NCBI GenBank assembly: GCA_001584565.1
Contig: LSFY01000001.1
Span: 978,001 to 1,042,000 of the forward strand
Length of the DNA: 64,000 nucleotides
Origin: Alkalithermobacter thermoalcaliphilus JW-YL-7 = DSM 7308
GTDB lineage: Bacteria; Bacillota; Clostridia; Peptostreptococcales; Peptostreptococcaceae
Reading direction: 5' to 3'
Made by a program: the position numbers and the translations under genes. The notes beneath the pieces were generated by a model, which worked only from the letters and a program-made list of their open reading frames with translations, made no database searches and was not told the DNA's origin. Each line of letters begins with the position of its first letter. The stretch's first letter is position 1. Shown here piece after piece: positions 26,646-35,303 of this stretch.

Positions 26646-27077
26646 CTATTCTTCTTTATTAGTTTTTCTCTTGTAATCATTTACCATGTCTTGTAATGTT
26701 ACAGAATCTATAACAGAGTCTATACTGTCTTTTATCTTTTCCCAAATTCCTTTTGTTACACAGTAATCTGATCTTTCACAATCTGCTTGTGTATCTAAAA
26801 CACACTCTGCTGGAGCAATAGGACCTTCTAATACTCTTATTATTTCTCCTACTGTTATCTTACTAGCATCTTTAGATAAGAGATATCCCCCTTGTGCTCC
26901 TCTGACGCTTTTGATAAGCCCAGCTTTTCTGAGTGATGAAAATATTTGCTCTAGATACTGATCAGATAAATCTTGCTTGTTTGCTATATATTTCAAAGGT
27001 ACTGGAGAGTTTTCTTGATTTAAAGCCAATTCGAACATGGCTTTAAGCCCGTACCTACCCTTAGTCGATAGTTTCAA
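26646..27077 (-). CDS. iscR: Rrf2-family regulator IscR
   Basis: 143 residues from a TTG start at 27077 with GGAAGGTGAT. Rrf2 winged helix MKLSTKGRYGLKAMFEL ... GGYLLSKDASKITVGEII, then ECVLDTQADCERSDYC, which gives three Cys for a [2Fe-2S] cluster. Stop lies 13 bp before iscS. The protein should repress its operon when Fe-S clusters are plentiful. Confidence 0.93.
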   Translation of the reverse strand: MKLSTKGRYGLKAMFELALNQENSPVPLKYIANKQDLSDQYLEQIFSSLRKAGLIKSVRGAQGGYLLSKDASKITVGEIIRVLEGPIAPAECVLDTQADCERSDYCVTKGIWEKIKDSIDSVIDSVTLQDMVNDYKRKTNKEE

Positions 27078-27124
27078 AATATCACCTTCCTAAATCCTAG
27101 TACTCAACTATGGATTATAATGTA

Positions 27125-27153
27125 AGTATATTATATCCTATATGTTTTGTCAA
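27125..27153 (-). promoter_or_regulatory. Promoter of the isc operon
   Basis: TTGACA (27148-27153), 17-bp spacer, TATACT (27125-27130) on the minus strand. The following 40 bp, an AT-rich stretch with CCATAGTTGAGTACTAGG, is a likely IscR operator region but not proven. Confidence 0.75.
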
Positions 27154-27218
27154 CATTAACTAGACTTATTTTTCCATATAATCTCTTTTATTATACTTTT
27201 TAGACAAACAAAAACAGA

Positions 27219-27247
27219 AAAATAGCATGTAAAAAACATGCTATTTT
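27219..27247 (-). terminator. Terminator of pyc
   Basis: AAAATAGCATG-tttttta-CATGCTATTTT overlaps the last codons and stop of pyc and ends in a T run. Confidence 0.88.
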
Positions 27248-30200
27248 ATAGTAATTAAAAGCTGTTTATCTGAAACTAGCTCTTGTTCTGATACATATAT
27301 TTTATCTACAATTCCATTTGCTTTTGATAGTATGGTTGTTTCAATCTTCATTGACTCAATTACTATCAAAGGTTGATTTTCCTTCACTTGTTTGTTTTCC
27401 TTTACTAATATTTTTATAACTTTTCCAGGTATGCTTGCTCCTACATGATTTTTGTTGTTAAAATCTGCCTTTAATATATTTCTTTGTGCACTAACAAAAT
27501 TCTTATCTTTTATTTCTATTTCTCTTCTCATCCCATTAACTTCAAAGGTTAAAGTTTTGTAGCCATCTTCCTTTGTGTCTGATATTTCTATTAATTTTAT
27601 AGTAAGTAATTTTCCATCTTCAATTTCAACTTCACATTCTTCTCCTTTTCTTAGACCATAGAAAAATACATCACTATCTAACATAGATACATCTGAATAC
27701 TCCCTTAAATGCTCAAGATATTCCTTGTATACTTTATTGTAAAGAGAATAACTCAATACGTTTAATATATTACTAGACATTTTATATTGACTATCAATTT
27801 CTTTCTTTAATTGATCAAAATCTACATCTTTCAAAAGTTTTCCTGGCCTCATATTTATAGGTTTTTCCTTTTTCAGTACTATTTGCTGAAGCTTTTCTGG
27901 AAATCCTCCTTCTGGTTGACCTATCATTCCTTTGAAATAATCTACTACTGAATCAGGAAATGACAAACTTTCTCCTTTTTCTATAATATTTTCTTTATTT
28001 AATTTATTTTTAACCATAAATACTGCTAAATCCCCTACAACTTTTGATGATGGAGTAACTTTTATTATATCTCCTAAAATCTCATTAGCTTCCTTATATT
28101 TTTCTTTTACCTGTTCAAACTTATCAGACAAACCTAATGCTTCTAATTGTGGTTTTAGATTTGTATATTGCCCACCTGGTATTTCATATTTATATATATC
28201 TGCATATGAAGTTTTAAGTTTGCTTTCAAATTTATAATATACCTGTCTTAAATCTTTGTAATACTCATTTATTTGTTTTATATTATCTAAGTTTATTTTT
28301 GTATCTCTTGGCGTATTTTTTAGTGCATAAACTAAGCTATTTAAAGAAGGTTGACTTGTTAATCCTGACATAGATTCTATAGCACAATCTACAATATCTA
28401 CACCTGCTTCACTTGCCATTAAAAGAGAAGCTATTCCATTTCCACTTGTATCATGTGTATGCAAATGTATAGGTATTGATATTTCTTGTTTTAATGCCTT
28501 TACAAGTTCATATGCTGCATACGGCTTTAAAAGTCCAGCCATATCTTTTATAGCTAAAATATGAACTCCTAATTTTTCTAGCTCTTTTGCCATTTTTATA
28601 TAATAATTCAATGTATATTTATTTCTAGTTTTATCTAGTATATCTCCACTATAACATATAGTTCCTTCAACTATCTTGCCTGTATTTAGTGCTTCATAAA
28701 TTGGAACTTTCATATTTTCTATCCAGTTTAAGCTATCAAATATTCTAAATATATCTATACCTTCTTGTGCTGATTGTTTTATAAATTCTTTTATTACGTT
28801 ATCTGGATAGTTTTTATATCCTACTCCATTTGATGCTCTAAGCAACATTTGAAATAATATATTAGGTATTCTTTCTCTTAATTTTCTAAGTCTTATCCAA
28901 GGAGATTCTTTTAAAAATCTATAGCAAACATCAAATGTTGCTCCTCCCCACATTTCAATAGAAAACAAGTCATTCATATAATTGTTAACATGTGTTGATA
29001 TTTTGAGTAAATCTATAGTTCTAAATCTAGTTGCAAGAAGAGACTGATGAGCATCTCTCATAGTCGTATCTGTTATAAAAAGTTTATTTTCTTTCTTTAT
29101 ATATTCTATAAACTTTTCAGTTCCTAATTCATTTAAAATATCTTTTGATCCTTTTATACAAGTGTCTATTTTTACATTATTTACTTTCATAGGTTTAAAA
29201 TCTATCTTTTCTCCTTTGTTTTCATTAACTGTTATATTTCCTATAAATTTTAATATCTTTGTTGCTCTATCTTTTCCTTCTTTTATATCAAATAATTCCG
29301 GAGTTTGATCTAAAAAGTTTGTATGAAAATTTCCACTTTTAAATACAGGGTGATTCAATACATTTATTAAAAATCCTACATTTGTTTTAACCCCTCTTAT
29401 CCTAAGCTCACTTATAGACCTTAAAGATTTTCTTATAGCTCCATCAAAGCTTCTGTCCCATGAAATAGTTTTAACAAGCAAGCTATCATAATATGGAGTT
29501 ATATGTACTCCTGTAAATCCATTTCCTCCATCGAGTCTTATTCCAAAACCTGACCCAGTCCTATATAAATTTATTTTACCCGTATCTGGCATAAAATTAT
29601 TTTTAGGATCTTCTGTTGTTATTCTACATTGTATTGAGTATCCATTAACTTTTATATCTTCTTGAGATTTTATATTTATCTTATCACTATCTAAAGAATA
29701 GCCTTGCGCTATGAGTATTTGTGATTGAACTATATCTATTCCTGTGACCATTTCAGTTACGGTATGTTCTACTTGTATTCTTGGATTCATCTCTATAAAA
29801 TAATAATTTCCTTGCCTATCTACTAAAAACTCTACTGTACCTGCATTATAGTATCCTGATTGTTTAGCAAGCCTTAAAGCATCTTCATATATTTTATTTT
29901 TTATCTGTTGACTTACCGAAAATGCAGGTGCATATTCTATAATTTTTTGATGTCTTCTTTGAACTGAACAATCTCTTTCATAAAGATGAACTATATTTCC
30001 ATATTTATCTCCTAATATCTGAACTTCTATATGCTTAGGGTTATCTAAATATTTTTCTATAAATATAACTGCTTTCCCAAAAGCTTTTTCAGCCTCACTT
30101 AATGCTCTGTCAAATTCAAGTTCTAGATCTTCTTCTTTATATATTATTCTCATACCCCTTCCACCGCCTCCATTTGAGGCTTTCAAAATAACAGGGTATC

Positions 30201-30669
30201 CTATTTGTGAGCATATTTGTTTTGCCTTAGAAATATCTTCAATCGGATAATCAACTCCAGGTATTACCGGAACTTTGATTTGTTTTGCTATTTTTTTAGA
30301 GTTTATTTTATCTCCAATTTTTTGCATAGATTCATACGATGGCCCTATAAAAGTTATTCCATTTTCTTCACACATTTTTGCGAATTCATGATTTTCAGAT
30401 AAAAATCCATATCCTGGATGAATAGCATCTACATTTTTCCTCTTAGCTATATCAATTATTTCTTCCATGCTCAAGTATGCTTCTATAGGCCCTTTATTTT
30501 CTCCTATTAAGTAAGATTCATCTGCTTTACTTCTAAAAAGACTATATTTATCTTCTTTTGAATATACTCCAACAGTTCTAATTCCAAGCTCATGGCAAGC
30601 TCTAAAAATCCTTATAGCAATTTCTCCCCTATTTGCAACTAATACCTTTTTAAAATTCTTTATCACCAT
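27241..30669 (-). CDS. pyc: Pyruvate carboxylase
   Basis: 1142 residues from ATG 30669 (AGGAGG upstream). Biotin carboxylase domain opens KKVLVANRGEIAIRIFRAC with ATP-grasp loop KASNGGGGRGMRI. The carboxyltransferase domain has TMRDAHQSLLATR and IKDMAGLLKPYAA. The terminal biotin carrier domain has ESMKIET, with biotinyl Lys at about 1108 (Ser replaces the usual Ala before Met). It fixes bicarbonate onto pyruvate to give oxaloacetate. Single gene with own terminator. Confidence 0.97.
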   Translation of the reverse strand: MVIKNFKKVLVANRGEIAIRIFRACHELGIRTVGVYSKEDKYSLFRSKADESYLIGENKGPIEAYLSMEEIIDIAKRKNVDAIHPGYGFLSENHEFAKMCEENGITFIGPSYESMQKIGDKINSKKIAKQIKVPVIPGVDYPIEDISKAKQICSQIGYPVILKASNGGGGRGMRIIYKEEDLELEFDRALSEAEKAFGKAVIFIEKYLDNPKHIEVQILGDKYGNIVHLYERDCSVQRRHQKIIEYAPAFSVSQQIKNKIYEDALRLAKQSGYYNAGTVEFLVDRQGNYYFIEMNPRIQVEHTVTEMVTGIDIVQSQILIAQGYSLDSDKINIKSQEDIKVNGYSIQCRITTEDPKNNFMPDTGKINLYRTGSGFGIRLDGGNGFTGVHITPYYDSLLVKTISWDRSFDGAIRKSLRSISELRIRGVKTNVGFLINVLNHPVFKSGNFHTNFLDQTPELFDIKEGKDRATKILKFIGNITVNENKGEKIDFKPMKVNNVKIDTCIKGSKDILNELGTEKFIEYIKKENKLFITDTTMRDAHQSLLATRFRTIDLLKISTHVNNYMNDLFSIEMWGGATFDVCYRFLKESPWIRLRKLRERIPNILFQMLLRASNGVGYKNYPDNVIKEFIKQSAQEGIDIFRIFDSLNWIENMKVPIYEALNTGKIVEGTICYSGDILDKTRNKYTLNYYIKMAKELEKLGVHILAIKDMAGLLKPYAAYELVKALKQEISIPIHLHTHDTSGNGIASLLMASEAGVDIVDCAIESMSGLTSQPSLNSLVYALKNTPRDTKINLDNIKQINEYYKDLRQVYYKFESKLKTSYADIYKYEIPGGQYTNLKPQLEALGLSDKFEQVKEKYKEANEILGDIIKVTPSSKVVGDLAVFMVKNKLNKENIIEKGESLSFPDSVVDYFKGMIGQPEGGFPEKLQQIVLKKEKPINMRPGKLLKDVDFDQLKKEIDSQYKMSSNILNVLSYSLYNKVYKEYLEHLREYSDVSMLDSDVFFYGLRKGEECEVEIEDGKLLTIKLIEISDTKEDGYKTLTFEVNGMRREIEIKDKNFVSAQRNILKADFNNKNHVGASIPGKVIKILVKENKQVKENQPLIVIESMKIETTILSKANGIVDKIYVSEQELVSDKQLLITIK

Positions 30670-30774
30670 AACCCTCCTACCCAACACACAAATTTAAATC
30701 ATAATTTATCTACAATACATAATTTCTTATATCTTATGAAAAAATATTTTTAATGCTTATTTGAGGTGATTATT

Positions 30775-31332
30775 ATGCCTAAAAATATATCAAATGTTAT
30801 AAGATTTGCTTGTTTTTTTCTCATTTTTTACTCGTTGGTTGGCCTTTTTATTTTAGGTGAAAACACAGAAACTATTGGTGCTTTTGTTGTACTTACTTTA
30901 AATATACTTATCTTTTGGATTTTAAAGGTTAAGAAAATAAAAGTTAAATTTGCTTCGCTAGAGTTGATTCTTATTTTATCTACTTTTCATTGTTTTTTAG
31001 GAAAGTATATAAAGTTTTATGAAACTATAAGTTGGTGGGATAAATTTTTGCATGTTTACGGAACATTTTGCATTACTTTATTTGTTTTATCTTTTATAGA
31101 TATAAAACATACTAATAAATTATTCACATTCATATTTATATATTCATTAGGATGCTGTCTAGGAACATCTTTTGAGATTTTTGAGTATTTTTTAGATCTT
31201 ACTCTCAAAACCAAAAGTCAGAAAGGACTTGACGATACTATGTTAGACATTATAGCTAATAATGTAGGTAGTCTTTTAGCTTACTTTTTTTATCTATACA
31301 AAAACTTTTCTAACACAAGAAGAATTAGTTAA
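30775..31332 (+). CDS. DUF2238/YjdF-like membrane protein
   Basis: 185 residues from ATG 30775 with GAGGTGAT. Five to six hydrophobic helices. Motifs WWDKFLHVYGTF, EIFEYFLD and QKGLDDTMLDIIANNVGSL match the D-x-x-H ... E-x-x-E ... Q-x-D-x-x-D-x-x-x-D-x-x pattern of the DUF2238 family. Function unknown. Its last 39 bp overlap the 3' end of the convergent racemase-like gene. Confidence 0.65.
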   Translation: MPKNISNVIRFACFFLIFYSLVGLFILGENTETIGAFVVLTLNILIFWILKVKKIKVKFASLELILILSTFHCFLGKYIKFYETISWWDKFLHVYGTFCITLFVLSFIDIKHTNKLFTFIFIYSLGCCLGTSFEIFEYFLDLTLKTKSQKGLDDTMLDIIANNVGSLLAYFFYLYKNFSNTRRIS

Positions 31333-32373
31333 ATATAACATAGGACCATAGCATATTTCAAACTCTAATATATCTCCTACTTGTATATCTTCTTTACAAT
31401 CATTTATATCTAGTATCAAATGATCTGAACTTCCTCCTAGAATTTTTATTCCTTGCAATCTAGGTATGAGCTGATCACAAAAAACAAAGTCAGCTTTTCC
31501 TATTGCAAGTAATGCTCTTTTTCTTATTCCATAATCTTTAAACTCTGGTATTTTCCCGAAAGCATCTACGAATAATTTTCCTATAGGTTTTGATGGTTTT
31601 TGTTTTACTTCTACAACCTGAGCCTTTAATATAAATGCATCTTTGTGTATTTCTTTGATGTCATATCCCCAAAGATCTTTTAAATCCCTTCCTAATATCA
31701 TCCCTTCTCCTATTCTTAAATTATTTATTTTTTTTGGCATTTCATCTTTAATAAGTAATGTCAAAGATGTTGTTGCTCCTCCTGATATTATATTTAGTTT
31801 TCTTCCTATTTTTTCTTCTATTTGTATAGCAACTTTTTCTAATTTCCCTATATTTTCTTTTGTTGGAACCACTCCTCCATAACAACCTACATTTGTTCCT
31901 ATTCCATAAAGTTTTACTTTTTTTAGATTTTTTTCTATGTATAGTGCAGTTTGTATCAATTCCTCATCTTCAAAAATTCCTTCTCTTAAATCTCCTACAT
32001 CATACATTAATATAACATTATGTTCTTTGTTTTGTATTAAACACTCTTTTTCTATTTCAATTAATGTTTTTATTTCTGAATTTAAACTTATATTTACGTA
32101 TTTAACTAAATCTTTTATTTCGCTAAGCATTGGTATTCTAAGTAACATAAACTTTGAATTTATATTATTTTTTACTAACTTTTTTATATGTTCTATTCTC
32201 GAATCAGCTATATATTTACATCCTGATTGTGATATAAGATTTACAACTTCAGGTATTGCATTAAATCCTTTAACTACAAATGCCACATCAATATTTTTAC
32301 TTTCACAAAATTTTACAATATACCTAGCATTTTGGTATATTTTACCTAGATTGATTTCTAACAGCGGATACAA
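31294..32373 (-). CDS. Alanine/ornithine-racemase-like PLP enzyme
   Basis: 359 residues with an alanine racemase N-terminal TIM barrel. It begins PLLEINLGKIYQNARYIV with the PLP lysine in FVVKGFNA. MYDVGDLREGI, ISGGATTSL and LRIGEGMILG are blocks I associate with the ornithine racemase (Orr/YhfX) branch rather than with standard Alr. Clostridial Orr makes D-ornithine for amino-acid fermentation. Substrate is not certain; a D-amino acid role for envelope or spore is the alternative. GGAGGTG precedes ATG 32373. Confidence 0.8.
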   Translation of the reverse strand: MYPLLEINLGKIYQNARYIVKFCESKNIDVAFVVKGFNAIPEVVNLISQSGCKYIADSRIEHIKKLVKNNINSKFMLLRIPMLSEIKDLVKYVNISLNSEIKTLIEIEKECLIQNKEHNVILMYDVGDLREGIFEDEELIQTALYIEKNLKKVKLYGIGTNVGCYGGVVPTKENIGKLEKVAIQIEEKIGRKLNIISGGATTSLTLLIKDEMPKKINNLRIGEGMILGRDLKDLWGYDIKEIHKDAFILKAQVVEVKQKPSKPIGKLFVDAFGKIPEFKDYGIRKRALLAIGKADFVFCDQLIPRLQGIKILGGSSDHLILDINDCKEDIQVGDILEFEICYGPMLYLTNSSCVRKVFV

Positions 32374-32499
32374 ATATTTTCACCTCCTATATTTTTCTTT
32401 TAAAATTTATTCAAAAAATTCCTCTTATATTCAACTTTAAGCTAGGCAATAATAACAACTGTGAGTGATCACAAACTCTTAATTTTAGGAGGTAAAAAT

Positions 32500-32712
32500 A
32501 TGAATTTTAATTTAGGAAACAAACAAATAGAAAGCAATAATTTAAAGGTTATTCAAGATCAACTTAATTATGAATGTATGATGAATAAAAAATTTAGACA
32601 ATACGCTGATTATTGTACAGACCCATCTTTAAAATCTTTGTGCAATGAAGCTGCTGATGTTCACAAAAGAAATTTTAATAGTTTAAAATCATATCTTGAC
32701 TCACATCAGTAA
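32500..32712 (+). CDS. Small spore-coat-associated protein (CotF-neighbour type)
   Basis: 70 residues from ATG 32500 with TTAGGAGGT. Helical, opens NFNLGNKQIESNN, ends LKSYLDSHQ, and carries a Met-Met-Asn-Lys-Lys core helix. It lies 20 bp upstream of a CotF-like gene, a pair common in Clostridia that sporulate. Domain assignment of this smaller partner is by context. Confidence 0.6.
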   Translation: MNFNLGNKQIESNNLKVIQDQLNYECMMNKKFRQYADYCTDPSLKSLCNEAADVHKRNFNSLKSYLDSHQ

Positions 32713-32732
32713 AAAATTTAGGAGGGATGAAT

Positions 32733-33011
32733 ATGACAAGTACAGGTAGTTTTACTGAAAAAGAGCTTATGAATGATTTATTAGCTTCTGAAAAGCAAGT
32801 TATTTCAGCATATAGTACAGGTATAACAGAATCTTCTTGCCAAAATCTGAGAAATACTTTAATAAATAATTATAAAAATGTTCAAGATATCCAATACAAA
32901 GTATTTGATGCTATGAAGCAAAAAGGATGGTATAAAACTAAAGATGCTTTAGACTCTGATGTAAATGAAGCCAAATCAATGGCAACTCAAATGGAAAGTG
33001 AATTAAAATAG
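32733..33011 (+). CDS. CotF-family spore coat protein
   Basis: 92 residues; ATG 32733 is preferred to 32727 because AGGAGGG is then 6 bp away. The helical pattern FTEKELMNDLLASEKQVISAY ... NVQDIQYKVFDAMKQKGWY is the coat-F ferritin-like domain. Expected in the spore coat or forespore. It forms a two-gene unit with the preceding small gene and ends at a strong terminator. Confidence 0.8.
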   Translation: MTSTGSFTEKELMNDLLASEKQVISAYSTGITESSCQNLRNTLINNYKNVQDIQYKVFDAMKQKGWYKTKDALDSDVNEAKSMATQMESELK

Positions 33012-33019
33012 AAAACAAA

Positions 33020-33052
33020 AAGAAAGTAGACAAACATTAGTCTACTTTCTTG
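33020..33052 (+). terminator. Terminator of the coat gene pair
   Basis: AGAAAGTAGAC-aaacatta-GTCTACTTTCT followed by TTGTTATTTTCTT. Confidence 0.88.
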
Positions 33053-34315
33053 TTATTTTCTTAAATTTATCTGATATTCATTTATTTTTTGTTCCATTTT
33101 ATTTTTTCCTGCAATGTAGTATTTCTTATCTTTCAAACTATCAGGCAAATATTGCTGATCTACATAATTATTTTTATAATCATGAGGATATTTATAATCT
33201 ATTCCCCTCCCAAGATTGCTAGCTCCGATATAATGAGCATCTCTTAGATGATTAGGTATATCTCCTATGTCCTTAGTTTTTACATCTTCAAGCGCAAGAT
33301 CTATAGCTTTTAATGTTGAATTTGATTTAGGTGCAGTAGCTAAAACTAGTGTTGCTTGTGCTAGAGGAATTCTAGCCTCAGGAAATCCTAATTCTCTTGC
33401 TGAATCAACACAAGATTTTACTATTGATATTGCACTCGGGTAAGCCATGCCTATATCTTCACAAGCTATAACTAAAAGTCTTCTACATATAGAAACCAAA
33501 TCCTTAGCCTCTATAAGTCTTGCAAGATAATGCATAGCAGCATCAGGATCACTTCCCCTTATAGATTTTTGAAACGCACTTATTATATTGTAATGATAAT
33601 CTTGACCTTTATCTATATTTATAAAACAAGAATTGAAATTTTCTCTAACTAAATTATAACTTACACGAATAATACCTTCCTCATTTGGTATACAAGAGTA
33701 TATACATGTTTCAAGAATATTTAATGCTTTTCTTAAATCACCACTGCTTATTGTTGAAATATATTCTAATATACCATTTTCAAGCTCTATTTGAGCAGAA
33801 AGATCTTTTTTGAATATATTAATTGCTCTATTTAAAGCTTTTAAGATATCATTTTTTTCAAGAAGCTTAAATTCAAATATATTTACTCTGCTTAATATAG
33901 CTTTATGTATATAATGATATGGATTTTCAGTCGTACTGGCTATTAAAGTTATTTTTCCTTTTTCAATAAAGTCTAAAAGGTATTGTTGTTGTTTTTTATT
34001 GAAATATTGTATTTCATCTACATATAAAATAATTCCATTGTAATTTATTAAATTATTTATTTCATTTGTTATTTCTTTTATATCTTCAAGCGATGCTGTT
34101 GTTGCATTTAATTTGTAAATTTTTTTGTTAGTTTTGTTTGAAATAATATTTGCAACTGTTGTTTTTCCTGTTCCTGGAGGTCCGAAAAATATCATATTTG
34201 ATATATATCCATTTTTTATCATATTTCTTAATATTCCATTTTCTCCTAATAGATGGTCTTGTCCAACTATATCCTCTATACAGTTTGGTCTTACCTTATC
34301 TGCTAAAGGCTTCAT
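33053..34315 (-). CDS. rarA: Replication-associated recombination protein RarA/MgsA (AAA+ ATPase)
   Basis: 420 residues. Walker A GPPGTGKTT, Walker B LYVDEIQYFN, sensor ASTTENPYHYI, and the C-terminal MgsA domain (SIRGSDPDAAMHYLARLI; PKSNSTLKAIDLAL). It acts at stalled replication forks with RecA and SSB. The N-terminus MKPLADKVRP is canonical. Confidence 0.93.
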   Translation of the reverse strand: MKPLADKVRPNCIEDIVGQDHLLGENGILRNMIKNGYISNMIFFGPPGTGKTTVANIISNKTNKKIYKLNATTASLEDIKEITNEINNLINYNGIILYVDEIQYFNKKQQQYLLDFIEKGKITLIASTTENPYHYIHKAILSRVNIFEFKLLEKNDILKALNRAINIFKKDLSAQIELENGILEYISTISSGDLRKALNILETCIYSCIPNEEGIIRVSYNLVRENFNSCFINIDKGQDYHYNIISAFQKSIRGSDPDAAMHYLARLIEAKDLVSICRRLLVIACEDIGMAYPSAISIVKSCVDSARELGFPEARIPLAQATLVLATAPKSNSTLKAIDLALEDVKTKDIGDIPNHLRDAHYIGASNLGRGIDYKYPHDYKNNYVDQQYLPDSLKDKKYYIAGKNKMEQKINEYQINLRK

Positions 34316-34357
34316 TTTATCAACTTCTTTCCATTCAAAACTTATTCAAACAAAGTC

Positions 34358-34392
34358 AGAAAAAACTACCTTTTAAAAAGGTAGTTTTTTAA
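34358..34392 (-). terminator. Terminator of codY
   Basis: Perfect AAAAAACTACCTTTT / AAAAGGTAGTTTTTT stem right after the CodY stop. Confidence 0.88.
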
Positions 34393-34393
34393 A

Positions 34394-35173
34394 TTATTTT
34401 TTCATTTTTTCAAGTTCTTCTAACAGTTTATCATTTAATATTTTTATGTGAGTACCTTTCATTCCTAAAGATCTAGATTCTATTACTCCTGCACTTTCAA
34501 ATTTTCTTAAAGCATTTACTATAACTGATCTTGTAATTCCAACTCTATCTGCTATTTTACTAGCAACTAATAAACCTTCATTACCTTCTAATTCTGAGAA
34601 AATGTGCTCTACAGCTTCAAGTTCTGAATATGATAAAGTGCCTATAGCCATTTGAACTACTGCTTTTTTTCTCATTTCTTCTTCCATTTCTTCACTTTTA
34701 GCCCTTAATATTTCAAGTCCTACTACAGTTGCACTATACTCTGCCAAAACTAAATCTTCTTCAGTAAACATACTTTCGTATCTTGAAAGAACTAAAGTTC
34801 CTAGCCTTTTTCCACTTCCCATTATAGGTACTATCGTAACAAATTTATTATAACTTTGAACATCATTTTTAAATATTTCTAAAAGTTTTTCTTTTGTTAC
34901 ATTCTCTATTGTTTCTGTTATTTTCATAATATTATCATTATATTCTTTAGGAAGCTTTTCTTCTCCTGTTTCTTCATCTACAAAAGTAGGGCTATCTAGT
35001 ACATGAGTTAAACTTACTCCTAATACTTTTCCTTTTGTATTTACTATATATACATTTGAACTTAATACCTCTTTTAATGTCTGACTTAATTCAGAGAAAG
35101 AAACTGGATTACTTCCTGAGTTTTGAAGTATGGAGTTAACTTTTCGAGTTCTTTCTAATAATGATCCAGCCAT
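34394..35173 (-). CDS. codY: Global nutrient repressor CodY
   Basis: 259 residues. The N-terminal GAF domain, which senses branched-chain amino acids, begins [17 protein letters not shown]. The C-terminal winged helix has [26 protein letters not shown]. Both are conserved with B. subtilis and C. difficile CodY, which also sense GTP. It lies downstream of topA, the usual order. GAGGAATTC ribosome site before ATG 35173. Confidence 0.97.
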   Translation of the reverse strand: MAGSLLERTRKVNSILQNSGSNPVSFSELSQTLKEVLSSNVYIVNTKGKVLGVSLTHVLDSPTFVDEETGEEKLPKEYNDNIMKITETIENVTKEKLLEIFKNDVQSYNKFVTIVPIMGSGKRLGTLVLSRYESMFTEEDLVLAEYSATVVGLEILRAKSEEMEEEMRKKAVVQMAIGTLSYSELEAVEHIFSELEGNEGLLVASKIADRVGITRSVIVNALRKFESAGVIESRSLGMKGTHIKILNDKLLEELEKMKK

Positions 35174-35303
35174 GCGAATTCCTCCTTTGAGTTTATTATA
35201 ACATATATATTATAATTTTTAGAATTTTTATAATATTTTTTATAGTATACAAGACACAAAAGAAATATTATCATATTTCAAATAATTTATCAACAAATTT
35301 CTG